Numbered from the stretch's first letter, positions 45,483-54,042 are shown. The stretch: 64,000 bases of DNA from Rhodobacterales bacterium (GCA_025362795.1 JANYFE010000030.1:1-64000); one strand, 5' to 3'. Notes: a model not told the origin generated them from the sequence alone. A program made the numbers and translations.

Positions 45483-47089
45483 TCAGAAAATCCAGACGTC
45501 GGAGGCTTGCAGGTTGATCTGACCGTTGAGGCTGACCAAAAGCACGGCGGCTGCGCTGCCGGTGCCATCGTCGTCGAAGAAAAGCCGGGTCAGATTGGTC
45601 GCGGCGTCATAATGCGCAACATATTGGGCCGAAGCAGCGGTCGCCACATCCCAAGCCAGATCGCCTGCACCAAGCACCGTCAGCGTGGCGACCCGGCTGT
45701 CAGCAAGTTGCAGCATGTCGGTGCCCGAGACGAAATCGGTGATCCGGTGATCCAACCCGGTGGTTGGCCCGATCACGAATGTGTCCGCACCCGCGCCGCC
45801 GGTAGCAAAGCAGGTGTTCCAGTCCATCTCGATCCGGTCCAGACCGTCGCCGCCGTTCATCGAGGTGTTGCCGGCGCGGGTATACAGATGATCATCGCCC
45901 GCCCCACCCATCAGGACAGTGCCGGCCCCATAGGCGAAAAGTTCATCATTGCCGTTTCCGCCATCGGCAAGGGTGGCGCCGACGATCGTGTCATTGCCGT
46001 CAAAGCCCATGACAGTGGACTGCCCGATCGAGGCAAAGAAGTTATCGGCGCCCTTTCCGAAATTGATTTGGCATTTGAAGGCGACATTGAAATCGGCATT
46101 CACGCTGACGCTTTCAAACCCTTTCAAGGTCGAGCCCAGGTTGTCCGTGACGATGCCGGTGATCTGATTGACCGTGAGGGTATAATTATCGGTCCGAACC
46201 GAAACACCAACCGTGTCGAACCCGCTGCCACCATCTGCGAAAACCGATTTGTCGATCCTTAGGCCAACGCTGTCGTCGCCTGCGCCGCTGCGGATCGCAC
46301 CTCCACCGCCGAAGTCGACGATGGAATCATTCCCCGCACCAAGCTTGACCCAATCGCGGGCGGTCGACAGGATAATGTCGAACACCTCGAAATTCTGAAA
46401 GCTGACCGCCTGTATCGGTGTAACCGCTTCCAAGGCCGTGCTGATGCCAGCGGCGTCGATGTGGGCCGCGCCGGCGATCCGGATCTGCAGAAAGTCGGAC
46501 CCCGTGCCACCATCCAGCGTGACATGGTAGCGGGTGGCATCTACGCTTCGAATTGTATCATTGCCATCGCCACCGTCGATCAAAATATCGCCCGAGCTGT
46601 GGCCCGCGATGCCAAAGGAGTCATTGCTTGCGCCGCCGTACAGTCCGACATTTCCCACAGTGCCGGCCAGCGAACTGTCCGTGATATAGTCATCACCGTC
46701 ACCGCCATAAAGCATGTCGTTGCCGCCACCGCCGTTGACCGTGTCAGACCCATCGCCGCCAAAAAGCGTGTCGCTCCCCCTGGCGCCGTAAAGTTCATCA
46801 TTGCCGATCCCGCCAAAAGGCTGCTGTTGCCGATATCGACGATCAGCACATCGTTGCCTTCATCGCCATAAAGCGTGTTTTCGCCGGTGCCGCCGAACAG
46901 ATGATCGTCGTCAAGACCGCCGCCGAGCAGGTCGTTGCCCAGTCCGCCATAAATTGCATCGCCGCCAACGCCACCATAGAGCGTGTCATTGCCGCCAAGG
47001 CAGTAGATCACATCCTGTACGGCTGTACCGGAAAAGAAGTTGTCCAAATCATCAAGATAGGTATGGTCTTCGCCACAGCACACCCCCAA
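45483..47089 (-). pseudogene. RTX-type calcium-binding repeat protein, frameshifted
   Basis: The 5' part (from 47089, TTG or the GTG at 47083) reads LGGNDTLYGGVGGDAIYGGL and then GNDLLGG, GENTLYGDEGND, classical GGxGxDxLx nonapeptide repeats that bind calcium as a beta-roll. Near 46820 the frame breaks: adding one T to a TTTT run restores LFGGIGNDELYGARGSDTLF and joins it to the second frame. That frame runs to 45483 and ends RITDFVSGTDMLQLADSRVA, the usual RTX tail. Together about 535 residues. Such proteins are exported by type I secretion. Either a true inactivation, a phase switch at the T-run, or a sequencing error. Confidence 0.8.
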
Positions 47090-47163
47090 ACCGCCTGAAA
47101 ACCAACAACCCTAAGGCGGGTGTTCAAAAACACAACCCATAAAATGGTCAACGATGGGCCATG

Positions 47164-47198
47164 AAAAAACCGCGCGAAAGTTGCCCCTCGCGCGGTTT
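47164..47198 (-). terminator. Rho-independent terminator of the rpsF-rpsR-rplI operon
   Basis: AAACCGCGCGA...TCGCGCGGTTT, an 11-bp perfect stem followed on the minus strand by TTTTTT, 16 bases beyond the rplI stop. Confidence 0.9.
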
Positions 47199-47213
47199 GG
47201 TCCGGGTTAACCC

Positions 47214-47798
47214 TTAGCGCGCGTCGCGCGGGTCGAAGTCGTTGGCGGCACCGATGTCGTCGAACAGTTCGGCGATTTCGAATTCCGCAGCGGCTTCTGC
47301 TTCGGCGGCGAGTTCCTGGATCGACTTGCCGGCAGCCTGCAGTTCGGCTTCCTGGGTCGAGCGTGCCACGTTCAGCGTCACCTTGGCGGTGACTTCGGGG
47401 TGCAGCACGACCGAGACGGTGTGCAGGCCCAGTTCCTTGATCGGACGGTCCAGAACGACCTGACCCCGGTTCACGGTGAAGCCGGCCTCGGTGGCAGCCT
47501 CTGCCGCGTCACGGGTGGTAACGGAGCCATAGAGCGCACCAGCGTCGGAAGCGGAGCGGATCACGACGAAAATCTGACCGTCGAGTTTCGCGCCGACAAC
47601 TTCGGCTTCTTTCTTGGTGTCGAGGTTATGCGCCTCGAGCTGGGTTTTCTTGGCTTCGAACGACTTGATGTTGTTTTCGTTCGCGCGAAGCGCCTTGCCT
47701 TGCGGCAACAGGTAGTTGCGGGCGTAGCCGTCCTTGACGGAAACCACTTCGCCCATCTGGCCCAGTTTGGCCACGCGTTGCAGGAGGATGATTTGCAT
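47214..47798 (-). CDS. rplI: 50S ribosomal protein L9
   Basis: 194 residues. The N-terminal domain [20 protein letters not shown] with [16 protein letters not shown] is the L9 signature, and a long connecting helix leads to the C-terminal domain ([16 protein letters not shown]). The tail of about 45 residues is rich in Glu/Ala and longer than in E. coli. L9 binds 23S rRNA at the base of the L1 stalk. It is the last gene of the rpsF-rpsR-rplI operon. Confidence 0.96.
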   Translation of the reverse strand: MQIILLQRVAKLGQMGEVVSVKDGYARNYLLPQGKALRANENNIKSFEAKKTQLEAHNLDTKKEAEVVGAKLDGQIFVVIRSASDAGALYGSVTTRDAAEAATEAGFTVNRGQVVLDRPIKELGLHTVSVVLHPEVTAKVTLNVARSTQEAELQAAGKSIQELAAEAEAAAEFEIAELFDDIGAANDFDPRDAR

Positions 47799-47808
47799 GA
47801 CTATCTCC

Positions 47809-48036
47809 TCACTTCACGGCATAGGGCAGAAGGGCGAGAAAGCGGGCGCGCTTGATGGCGGCTGCCAGTTCGCGCTGCTTTTTGGCCGAGACGGCGGTGA
47901 TGCGCGACGGCACGATCTTGCCACGTTCGGAAATGTAGCGTTGCAGCAGGCGCGTGTCTTTGTAGTCGATGGCCGGAGCATTGTCGCCCGAGAAGGGGCA
48001 AACCTTGCGGCGGCGGAAAAACGGTTTGTTCGCCAT
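47809..48036 (-). CDS. rpsR: 30S ribosomal protein S18
   Basis: 75 residues. [40 protein letters not shown] and [18 protein letters not shown] are the S18 signature. It forms a heterodimer with S6 on the 30S platform. It lies between rpsF and rplI with short gaps. Confidence 0.97.
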   Translation of the reverse strand: MANKPFFRRRKVCPFSGDNAPAIDYKDTRLLQRYISERGKIVPSRITAVSAKKQRELAAAIKRARFLALLPYAVK

Positions 48037-48054
48037 GTTATTGTCCTTTCCCGA

Positions 48055-48564
48055 TCAACGACGGTTGCCGCCGCCGAAGCCACCCGAAGGGGCCCCGCGG
48101 TCACCACCAAAGCCACCACCACCGGAACGTTCCGGGCGGTCGCCACCAAAGCTGCGCTCGGGACGGTCGCCAAAGCTGCGCTCGCGACGTTCGCCGCCGC
48201 CAAACCCATTGCCGCCATCACGGTCGCCGCGTTCGCGGTCGTCACGCTTTTGCATCTGGGCCGAGGGGCCTTCGACATGGGCATCGACCTTGATGGTCAG
48301 AATGCGCATCACGTCATCATGCAGGCGCATCAGCCGTTCCATTTCCTGTACGGCGGCCGAGGGCGCATCCGATTTCAGAAAGGCGTAGTGGCCCTTGCGG
48401 TTCTTGTTGATCTTGTAGGCCATCGTCTTGACGCCCCAGTATTCGTGTTCAACGATCTTGCCGCCGTTGTCCGCGATGACTGCCGAGAAGTGTTCGATGA
48501 GGCTTTCGGCCTGCGCGGAGGACAAGTCCTGACGCGAAATGAAAACATGCTCGTAAAGCGGCAT
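48055..48564 (-). CDS. rpsF: 30S ribosomal protein S6 with a Gly/Arg-rich tail
   Basis: 169 residues. The first 115 or so are an ordinary S6 (MPLYEHVFISRQDLSSAQAE and WGVKTMAYKINKNRKGHYAF). The last 45 to 50 residues form a low-complexity tail with repeated FGGG, RPERSFGG and GGDRG units. This resembles RGG-type RNA-binding tails more than the short acidic tail usual for S6. The ATG at 48564 matches the family start. The frame is open upstream, but that part has no S6 similarity. Confidence 0.93.
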   Translation of the reverse strand: MPLYEHVFISRQDLSSAQAESLIEHFSAVIADNGGKIVEHEYWGVKTMAYKINKNRKGHYAFLKSDAPSAAVQEMERLMRLHDDVMRILTIKVDAHVEGPSAQMQKRDDRERGDRDGGNGFGGGERRERSFGDRPERSFGGDRPERSGGGGFGGDRGAPSGGFGGGNRR

Positions 48565-48597
48565 GCGGTCTCCGATCATTATCAGGCGCATTTCATA

Positions 48598-48626
48598 GGA
48601 CGGGCTATTCTTTCCGCGGCCCGTCC
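48598..48626 (-). promoter_or_regulatory. Hairpin in the rpsF leader
   Basis: A perfect 8-bp stem, GGACGGGC...GCCCGTCC, with a 13-base loop (CGCGGAAAGAATA in the RNA) lies 34 bases before the rpsF start. rpsF leaders of many bacteria bind the S6:S18 complex for autoregulation; this could be the local form, but the known consensus was not matched base for base. Confidence 0.45.
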
Positions 48627-48670
48627 ACGAGAGGCTGCGCCATTGCGTGGAATTGCGGAAAGATGCGCGG

Positions 48671-48698
48671 CTTATAGCGGGATTGGGCGGGGATGCAA
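48671..48698 (-). promoter_or_regulatory. Probable promoter of the rpsF operon
   Basis: On the minus strand: TTGCAT, 16 bases, TATAAG, about 105 bases before the rpsF start. It matches sigma-70-type boxes well for a ribosomal-protein operon. Confidence 0.6.
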
Positions 48699-48763
48699 GG
48701 GCGGTGCCCGGAACCATATATCTGGAGTTTCACTGCCCGAGAGGTCAGGGGGAGTGTACGACT

Positions 48764-49183
48764 TTAGCGGGCAGAGGGGGGCAGGCCAAATATCGCGTCG
48801 AAGGCCCAGGTGAAAAGGTAGGTGTAGGCGATGAACATGGCGATCAGGCCCGCTTCGAGGGTGACGGCGTGGAGCAGGCTGATGTCCAGCCACCAGGAAA
48901 GGACGGGAACCAGCAAGAGGGTTAGGCCGCCTTCAAACAGCATGGCATGCAGGGCGCGGCGTGACAGCGGGCGGCCCTTGACGGTCTGGCGAGCCTCCCA
49001 GCGTTCAAAGATTGCATTGTAGATCAGGCTCCACCCCATCGCGACTGCGGCAGAGATGGCGGACAGCAGGAAACTCTGGCCGGGAGAGGCGTCGGACATC
49101 AGAAGCAGTCCGGACCCGGCGACGAGGATGCCGAGGGTTTCGAAGCTGACGGCATAGGTGATCTTGCGGATGAGGGGCGTCAT
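48764..49183 (-). CDS. PACE-family efflux transporter
   Basis: 139 residues with four membrane spans in two repeats of the bacterial transmembrane pair (BTP) domain: KITYAVSFETLGILVAGSGL with WSLIYNAIFERWEARQ, then ALHAMLFEGGLTLLLVPVLS with YTYLFTWAFDAIFG. This is the proteobacterial antimicrobial compound efflux (PACE) family, whose known members export chlorhexidine, acriflavine or short polyamines. The long upstream open frame is an antisense shadow of fabD, so the ATG at 49183 (MTPLIRK) or 49192 is the start. Confidence 0.85.
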   Translation of the reverse strand: MTPLIRKITYAVSFETLGILVAGSGLLLMSDASPGQSFLLSAISAAVAMGWSLIYNAIFERWEARQTVKGRPLSRRALHAMLFEGGLTLLLVPVLSWWLDISLLHAVTLEAGLIAMFIAYTYLFTWAFDAIFGLPPSAR

Positions 49184-49284
49184 GGGATGCATCAAGGCGA
49201 TTGCGACGACGGGGTCAAGAGCGGTGCTGGCGTTGTGCGATGGGGTGGGGCAGGGTATTCGAAAGAAAACCTGAGGGGGACCAG

Positions 49285-50214
49285 ATGAGCCGCGCATTCG
49301 TATTTCCGGGACAAGGGGCGCAGACAATCGGCATGGGGCGGGCCTTGGCTGCGGCCTATCCGGCGGCGCAGGCCGTCTTTGACGAGGTCGATGACGCCTT
49401 GGGGGAAAAGCTGTCGCATCTGATTTGGGAGGGGACGATCGAGGCGCTGACGCTGACGCAGAATGCGCAACCGGCGCTGATGGCGACCTCGATGGCGGCG
49501 CTGGCGGCGTTGGACGCCGAGGGCTTCGGCATGTCGGACGTCGCCTTTGTGGCGGGGCACAGTTTGGGCGAATATTCGGCGCTGTGCGCGGCGGGATCGC
49601 TGGGTCTGGCGGATACCGCACGACTGTTGCGCATTCGGGGCCGCGCGATGCAGGAGGCGGTGCCAGTGGGTGTGGGGGCGATGGCGGCGCTGCTGGGGCT
49701 GGATTTTGCGGCGGCTGCGGAGGTGGCGGCAGAGGCGGCGCAGGGCGAGGTCTGTCAGGCGGCGAATGACAACGATCCGATGCAGGTGGTGGTGTCAGGC
49801 CATCGCGGCGCGGTGGAGCGGGCGCTGGAGATTGCCAAGGCCAAGGGGGCCAAGCGGGCGTTGCTGTTGCCGGTGTCGGCACCGTTCCATTGCGCCCTGA
49901 TGCAGCCCGCGGCGGCGGTGATGGCGGAAGCGCTGGCCGCGGTGGATATTCTGGCGCCATCGGTGCCGGTCGTCGTGAATGTCCGCGCCGAGGCGGTGAC
50001 CGAGCCCGACCGGATCCGGGCGCTGCTGGTGGCGCAAGTGACGGGGTCGGTGCGCTGGCGGGAATCGGTGCTGTGGCTGGAAAGCGCGGGGGTTGCCGAG
50101 TTTTGGGAGATCGGGGCGGGCAAGGCCTTGTCGGGCATGATCAAACGGACCGCGAAAGAAGCCGTGACCCGGGCAGTGGGAACGCCGGAAGATGTGGTGG
50201 CGGCGCGCGGCTGA
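49285..50214 (+). CDS. fabD: Malonyl-CoA:ACP transacylase
   Basis: 309 residues. MSRAFVFPGQGAQTIGMG opens the family, AGHSLGEYSALCA holds the catalytic serine, and SAPFHCALM the catalytic histidine. It loads malonate onto ACP (acpP, 52625). GAGGGGGA lies four bases ahead of the ATG at 49285. It heads the fatty-acid cluster with fabG, acpP and fabF, from which it is separated by two extra genes. Confidence 0.95.
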   Translation: MSRAFVFPGQGAQTIGMGRALAAAYPAAQAVFDEVDDALGEKLSHLIWEGTIEALTLTQNAQPALMATSMAALAALDAEGFGMSDVAFVAGHSLGEYSALCAAGSLGLADTARLLRIRGRAMQEAVPVGVGAMAALLGLDFAAAAEVAAEAAQGEVCQAANDNDPMQVVVSGHRGAVERALEIAKAKGAKRALLLPVSAPFHCALMQPAAAVMAEALAAVDILAPSVPVVVNVRAEAVTEPDRIRALLVAQVTGSVRWRESVLWLESAGVAEFWEIGAGKALSGMIKRTAKEAVTRAVGTPEDVVAARG

Positions 50215-50271
50215 CGATTTTTCTGCGAAAAATCGGGGTGGGAACCGGGGCGATTTTTCTGCGAAAAATCG
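50215..50271. repeat. Two tandem identical hairpins after fabD
   Basis: The 21-base unit CGATTTTTC-TGC-GAAAAATCG occurs twice, at 50215-50235 and 50251-50271. Each is a perfect 9-bp stem, and the copies are 36 bases apart. They fill the gap between the fabD stop and the lysE start. Confidence 0.8.
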
Positions 50272-50295
50272 GGTGAGGATTGGGGGGGGGCGGAT

Positions 50296-50907
50296 ATGAA
50301 CATCGACAGTTATCTGGCGTTTGCGGCAGCCTCGGTTGCTTTGGCGGCGGTGCCGGGGCCGACTGTGACGGTGATCATTGCCAACGCCTTGCGCTATGGC
50401 ACCCGCGCCGGGGTGATGAATGTCCTGGGCACCCAGGCCGGGGTGGTGCTGTGGCTGGGCGTTGCGGTGCTGGGGCTGAACGCGATGATTGGGGTCATGG
50501 GCGTCTGGTTTGACGTGCTGCGCTATGCGGGCGCCGCCTATCTGATCTGGCTGGGGATCAAACTGTTCCGCTCGAACGGCGATCTGGCGGTGGCGGTGGA
50601 CCGGGCGCGGCCGCGCGGATCGTTTTTCCTGCAAGGCTTTGTGGTGATCCTGTCCAACCCCAAGATGCTGGTGCTGTTTGGCGCGCTGATCCCGCCGTTT
50701 CTGACCCGAGGGGGCGACACCGGGCGGGAAACGCTGTTGCTGGGACTGACATTCGCGGTGATCGCCTGCGCCAGTGACACAGGTTATGCGCTGGCGGCGG
50801 GGCGGGCTGGCAGCTGGTTGTCGCGGTCGCGCATTCGGGCGATCGAGATTGTCAGCGGCTGTTTTCTGACGTCGGGCGGGGCGTGGATGGCGTTGAAGGG
50901 GCGATAG
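50296..50907 (+). CDS. LysE/RhtB-family amino-acid exporter
   Basis: 203 residues, six predicted membrane spans. VPGPTVTVIIANALRYGTRA and GAAYLIWLGIKLFR are typical LysE-superfamily segments, and FVVILSNPKMLVLFGALIP the central one. It exports an amino acid or derivative; the substrate is not predictable. It sits between fabD and the convergent DUF2726 gene, breaking the usual fabD-fabG arrangement. Confidence 0.88.
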   Translation: MNIDSYLAFAAASVALAAVPGPTVTVIIANALRYGTRAGVMNVLGTQAGVVLWLGVAVLGLNAMIGVMGVWFDVLRYAGAAYLIWLGIKLFRSNGDLAVAVDRARPRGSFFLQGFVVILSNPKMLVLFGALIPPFLTRGGDTGRETLLLGLTFAVIACASDTGYALAAGRAGSWLSRSRIRAIEIVSGCFLTSGGAWMALKGR

Positions 50908-51592
50908 GCTGGGAATCAGGCCGTTGAGGGACAAGGATGGCGTTGGTTTTGCGGGTGACGTCGTCGCGTTGAAAGCCTGGAAGCGCTTCAATCACCGGGA
51001 CCACGGCCTTGCGGAGGGCTTCGCGCTTGGTGGCATCGCGCATGAAGCTGGTGTTTTGGGGGTGACCGCTGCCCTGGTATTCGATGGCGGCAGTCAAATG
51101 GCCAAAGCGGTTGACCACGGCGAAGTCGAGGCGCCTGGAGTTGATGGGCGCATAGCCTGCCTTGCGCGCCTCGGGTGAGCCTTTGCCCTCGCGCACCCGT
51201 ATGACTTCACCGAGGCTGACTTGCGCCGTGACACGGTGGCCGTCGCCATGGTTTCTGACGATGTATTCCAGCACTGGCAGCAAGCGGGCTTCTTCGCGGT
51301 CAAGACGCGGCAGTTTCAAACTCGACAACCGAGATAGCCAGCATTTGATCGCGTGGATCGCTGTGTTGGGCGCGGGTGGGTCGGGTCTGATGCCTGACCG
51401 CTGTTGCGCCTTGTTCTTGTAATATGTGGCGTTGGGCCTGAAAACATACGGTTTCCGCCTGGTTCGGCTTTTTCGCAGTATCAGAGCGACGGCGAAAACC
51501 ACCAATAGAAAAGCCAGCCCCCCGAGGGCGCCGTCGGGATTGGGCGATATTTGTGCGGCGTAGGGAGAGGTTGCCTCCCGTGCGGCGAACAA
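50852..51592 (-). CDS. DUF2726 protein with an N-terminal membrane segment
   Basis: 246 residues. One membrane span near the N-terminus (LGGLAFLLVVFAVALILRKS) is followed by a DUF2726 domain: INSRRLDFAVVNRFGHLTAA followed by IEYQGSGH, and KREALRKAVVPVIEALPG. DUF2726 resembles a nuclease-type fold; a DNA-related role is only possible. The first codon is a TTG at 51592, since no upstream in-frame ATG exists after the stop. Its 3' end overlaps the 3' end of lysE by 56 bases, an unusually long convergent overlap that suggests recent joining. Confidence 0.75.
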   Translation of the reverse strand: MFAAREATSPYAAQISPNPDGALGGLAFLLVVFAVALILRKSRTRRKPYVFRPNATYYKNKAQQRSGIRPDPPAPNTAIHAIKCWLSRLSSLKLPRLDREEARLLPVLEYIVRNHGDGHRVTAQVSLGEVIRVREGKGSPEARKAGYAPINSRRLDFAVVNRFGHLTAAIEYQGSGHPQNTSFMRDATKREALRKAVVPVIEALPGFQRDDVTRKTNAILVPQRPDSQPIAPSTPSTPRPTSENSR

Positions 51593-51725
51593 TATCGGTG
51601 CGAAATTCAGTCTTCAGAGGCCACTATGGACATGCAGATTGGCGACTTCGCAATGCGATTTGGTCCAAAGGGTGGCGCGATGGGGGATTGGTTGCTATTG
51701 ACGGATAGCTAATATGGGGATGGGA

Positions 51726-52463
51726 ATGTTCGATCTGACGGGAAAATCGGCGCTGGTCACCGGCGCTTCGGGGGGGATCGGCGGCGAGATTGCGCGCGTG
51801 CTGCATGCTGCGGGGGCATCGGTGGCGCTGTCGGGGACGCGGGTGGAGCCGCTGGAGGCGCTGGCGGCCGAACTGGGGGCGCGGGCCTTCGTAGTGCCGT
51901 GCAATCTGGGCGATGCGGCCTCGGTCGAGGCATTGCCCAAGGCGGCGATCGCGGCGATGGGGGCGGTGGATATTCTGGTCAACAATGCCGGGATCACCCG
52001 CGACAATCTGTTCATGCGGATGTCGGATGAGGAATGGTCAAGCGTCATCGACGTCAACCTGACCTCGACGTTCCGGCTATGCCGGGGGGTGTTGCGCGGC
52101 ATGATGAAGGCGCGGTGGGGACGGATTGTGAATATTTCGTCGGTGGTCGGGGCGACCGGCAATCCGGGGCAGGGCAATTATGCGGCCAGCAAGGCCGGTA
52201 TGGTCGGCATGTCGAAAAGTCTTGCCGCAGAGGTGGCCAGCCGCAATATTACGGTGAACTGCGTGGCACCGGGGTTCATTGCGACCGCGATGACGGGCAA
52301 GCTGTCAGAGGACCAGACGGCGCGGATTTTGACAGCGGTGCCGGCCGGGCGGATGGGCACGCCGGCGGAAATTGCGGCGGCGGTTCTGTATCTGGCCAGC
52401 CCGGAAGCGGGCTATGTCACCGGGGCGACCTTGCATGTGAACGGCGGCATGTCGATGATCTGA
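51726..52463 (+). CDS. fabG: 3-oxoacyl-ACP reductase
   Basis: 245 residues, short-chain dehydrogenase. The NADPH site is LVTGASGGIGGEIARVL, the catalytic residues are in VNISSVVGATGNPGQGNYAA (Ser, Tyr) and the following SKAG (Lys), and the C-terminus ends YVTGATLHVNGGMSMI. It reduces beta-ketoacyl-ACP. The ATG at 51726 follows GGGGA; two upstream in-frame ATGs at 51714 and 51720 are alternatives. acpP follows in the same direction. Confidence 0.95.
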   Translation: MFDLTGKSALVTGASGGIGGEIARVLHAAGASVALSGTRVEPLEALAAELGARAFVVPCNLGDAASVEALPKAAIAAMGAVDILVNNAGITRDNLFMRMSDEEWSSVIDVNLTSTFRLCRGVLRGMMKARWGRIVNISSVVGATGNPGQGNYAASKAGMVGMSKSLAAEVASRNITVNCVAPGFIATAMTGKLSEDQTARILTAVPAGRMGTPAEIAAAVLYLASPEAGYVTGATLHVNGGMSMI

Positions 52464-52482
52464 CATGCGGCTTGGAAAGGGT

Positions 52483-52511
52483 TTGCCTTGTGGCAGCGCC
52501 CTTGCTATAGG
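52483..52511 (+). promoter_or_regulatory. Probable acpP promoter
   Basis: TTGCCT, 17 bases, TATAGG, ending 113 bases before the acpP start. The long GC-rich leader that follows is typical of a separate strong promoter for acpP. Confidence 0.6.
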
Positions 52512-52624
52512 CCCGCAGGAATACGCCGGGGCCGTTGTGCCGGTGGCCCGATCCGTCGGGGACGAGCGCCCTGACAGGGGCAGGAACGAACCGCGGGCAA
52601 GCCCGCTACGATAAAGGAAGTAAC

Positions 52625-52858
52625 ATGAGCGACATCGCTGATCGTGTGAAGAAGATCGTCGTCGAGCATCTGGGCGTCGAGGGTGACAAAGTGACCGAGA
52701 ACGCCTCGTTCATCGACGATCTTGGGGCAGACAGCCTTGACACCGTCGAACTGGTCATGGCGTTCGAGGAAGAATTCGGGATCGAGATTCCGGATGACGC
52801 CGCCGAGACGATCCAGACCTTCGGCGACGCGGTGAAGTTCATCACTTCGGCGTCCTGA
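52625..52858 (+). CDS. acpP: Acyl carrier protein
   Basis: 77 residues, acidic, with the phosphopantetheine-bearing serine in [20 protein letters not shown]. It carries acyl chains during fatty-acid synthesis. GGAAG stands just before the ATG at 52625. In many Rhodobacterales acpP is followed directly by fabF; here 7.8 kb of other genes intervene. Confidence 0.96.
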   Translation: MSDIADRVKKIVVEHLGVEGDKVTENASFIDDLGADSLDTVELVMAFEEEFGIEIPDDAAETIQTFGDAVKFITSAS

Positions 52859-52882
52859 CTTCATCGACCTTTGGTCGGACGA

Positions 52883-52906
52883 GGGCATCCTTTGGGGTGC
52901 CCTTTT
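52883..52906 (+). terminator. Rho-independent terminator of acpP
   Basis: GGGCATCC-TTT-GGGGTGCCC followed by TTTT, 25 bases after the acpP stop. Confidence 0.8.
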
Positions 52907-52933
52907 GTTTTGCGGTGGTGATCGTGGCAGGCA

Positions 52934-53017
52934 CTGGAGGGTTTCACACCCTCCAGACCTCCTGTGGGATATTTCGGAACAGATGAATGGGGTGGGGCGA
53001 AATTTTAAGCAAAGTGT
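52934..53017 (+). repeat. Interspersed element, copy 2 (left border of the efflux/ureohydrolase block)
   Basis: A hairpin CTGGAGGG-TTTCACA-CCCTCCAG is followed by ACCTCCTGTGGGATATTT, GGAACAGATGAA and GCGAAATTTTAA. Over the first 54 bases it differs from the copy at 60492 at one position only. Both copies have the same orientation. Confidence 0.85.
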
Positions 53018-53100
53018 CGGGAAGGGAGCCGGGCGCAGCTTTGGCTTGAGTGCGGCACCGTCTCGGGTGAAGCTGTGGCCGGGGTGGCGCGGGGGTGGTC

Positions 53101-54042
53101 ATGGCGAGTTTGGCGGCGATGTATGGTGCGGGGGCGGGGGCGCAGAGTTTTCTGGGGCTGCCGTTGTGCCGGGATCTGGCGCGGCTGGAGGCGGATATTG
53201 CGCTGATTGGGGCGGCGGGGTGCACGCCTTATGCGTCGGTCGGGTTCTATTGTGCGGGCGGGCCGGCGGCGGTGCGCGAGGCGGGGGCGGCTTATGGCGC
53301 GGCCCTGGGGCATATGAATTTCGACCTCGGCGGACCGGTGTTGCCGGAGGGCGTCACGGCGGTGGATGCCGGGGATCTGCCGCAGGACGCGGGCGATGCG
53401 GCGGGCAACCGGGCGCGGATTTTTGGCGCGGTCAGCCAGATTTTGGACAAGGACGCGGTGCCGGTGCTGATTGGCGGCGACGATTCCGTGCCGATCCCGA
53501 TGCTGGAGGCGTTTGGGGCGCGGGGGCGGTTCGTGGTGTTGCAGATCGACGCGCATATCGATTGGCGCGACGCGGTGGACGGCGAGACGCTGGGGTTATC
53601 CTCGACCATGCGGCGGGCGTCGGAGATGGCGCATATCGGACAGATCATTCAGGTTGGTCAGCGCGGCATCGGGTCGGCGCGCGGGCAGGACGTGGCGGAT
53701 GCGCTGGCCTGGGGTGTGGAGTTTGTCGCGGCGGGCGAGGTGGCGCGGGCGGGGGTGTGGCGGGCGGTGGATTTGATCCCGGCGGGGGCGGCGGTGATCA
53801 TCTGTCTGGATCTTGATGCGTTTGATCCGGGCATCATGCCGGCGGTGATCGGGCGGACGGCGGGGGGGCTGGGCTATTGGCAGGTGCTGGAGCTGATCGG
53901 GGCGGTGGCGGAAAAGGCGCGGATTGCCGGGTTTGGCATGGCGGAGCTGATGCCGTCGCGCGATATAGACGGGCAGGGGGCGCTGCTGGCGGCGCAGATG
54001 CTGGCGGCGGTTGTGGGCGTGATTGCAAGGCAAAGGGTGTAG
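53101..54042 (+). CDS. Ureohydrolase (agmatinase/arginase family) with an altered metal motif
   Basis: 313 residues. The family motifs are GGDDSVPIP (normally GGDHS), QIDAHIDWRD and CLDLDAFDP, which bind the two manganese ions. The first histidine ligand is replaced by Asp (GGDDS), which should change metal binding or substrate choice. Such proteins hydrolyse guanidino compounds (agmatine, guanidinobutyrate and relatives) to urea and an amine. It is followed after three bases by a second family member with the normal motif. The ATG at 53101 or a GTG at 53095 may be the start. Confidence 0.8.
   Translation: MASLAAMYGAGAGAQSFLGLPLCRDLARLEADIALIGAAGCTPYASVGFYCAGGPAAVREAGAAYGAALGHMNFDLGGPVLPEGVTAVDAGDLPQDAGDAAGNRARIFGAVSQILDKDAVPVLIGGDDSVPIPMLEAFGARGRFVVLQIDAHIDWRDAVDGETLGLSSTMRRASEMAHIGQIIQVGQRGIGSARGQDVADALAWGVEFVAAGEVARAGVWRAVDLIPAGAAVIICLDLDAFDPGIMPAVIGRTAGGLGYWQVLELIGAVAEKARIAGFGMAELMPSRDIDGQGALLAAQMLAAVVGVIARQRV

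Noticed and set aside
49795-50991. 398-codon minus-strand frame rich in Pro, Arg, His and Gln
   Set aside because: Antisense of fabD and lysE, with low-complexity composition typical of reverse frames of GC-rich genes.
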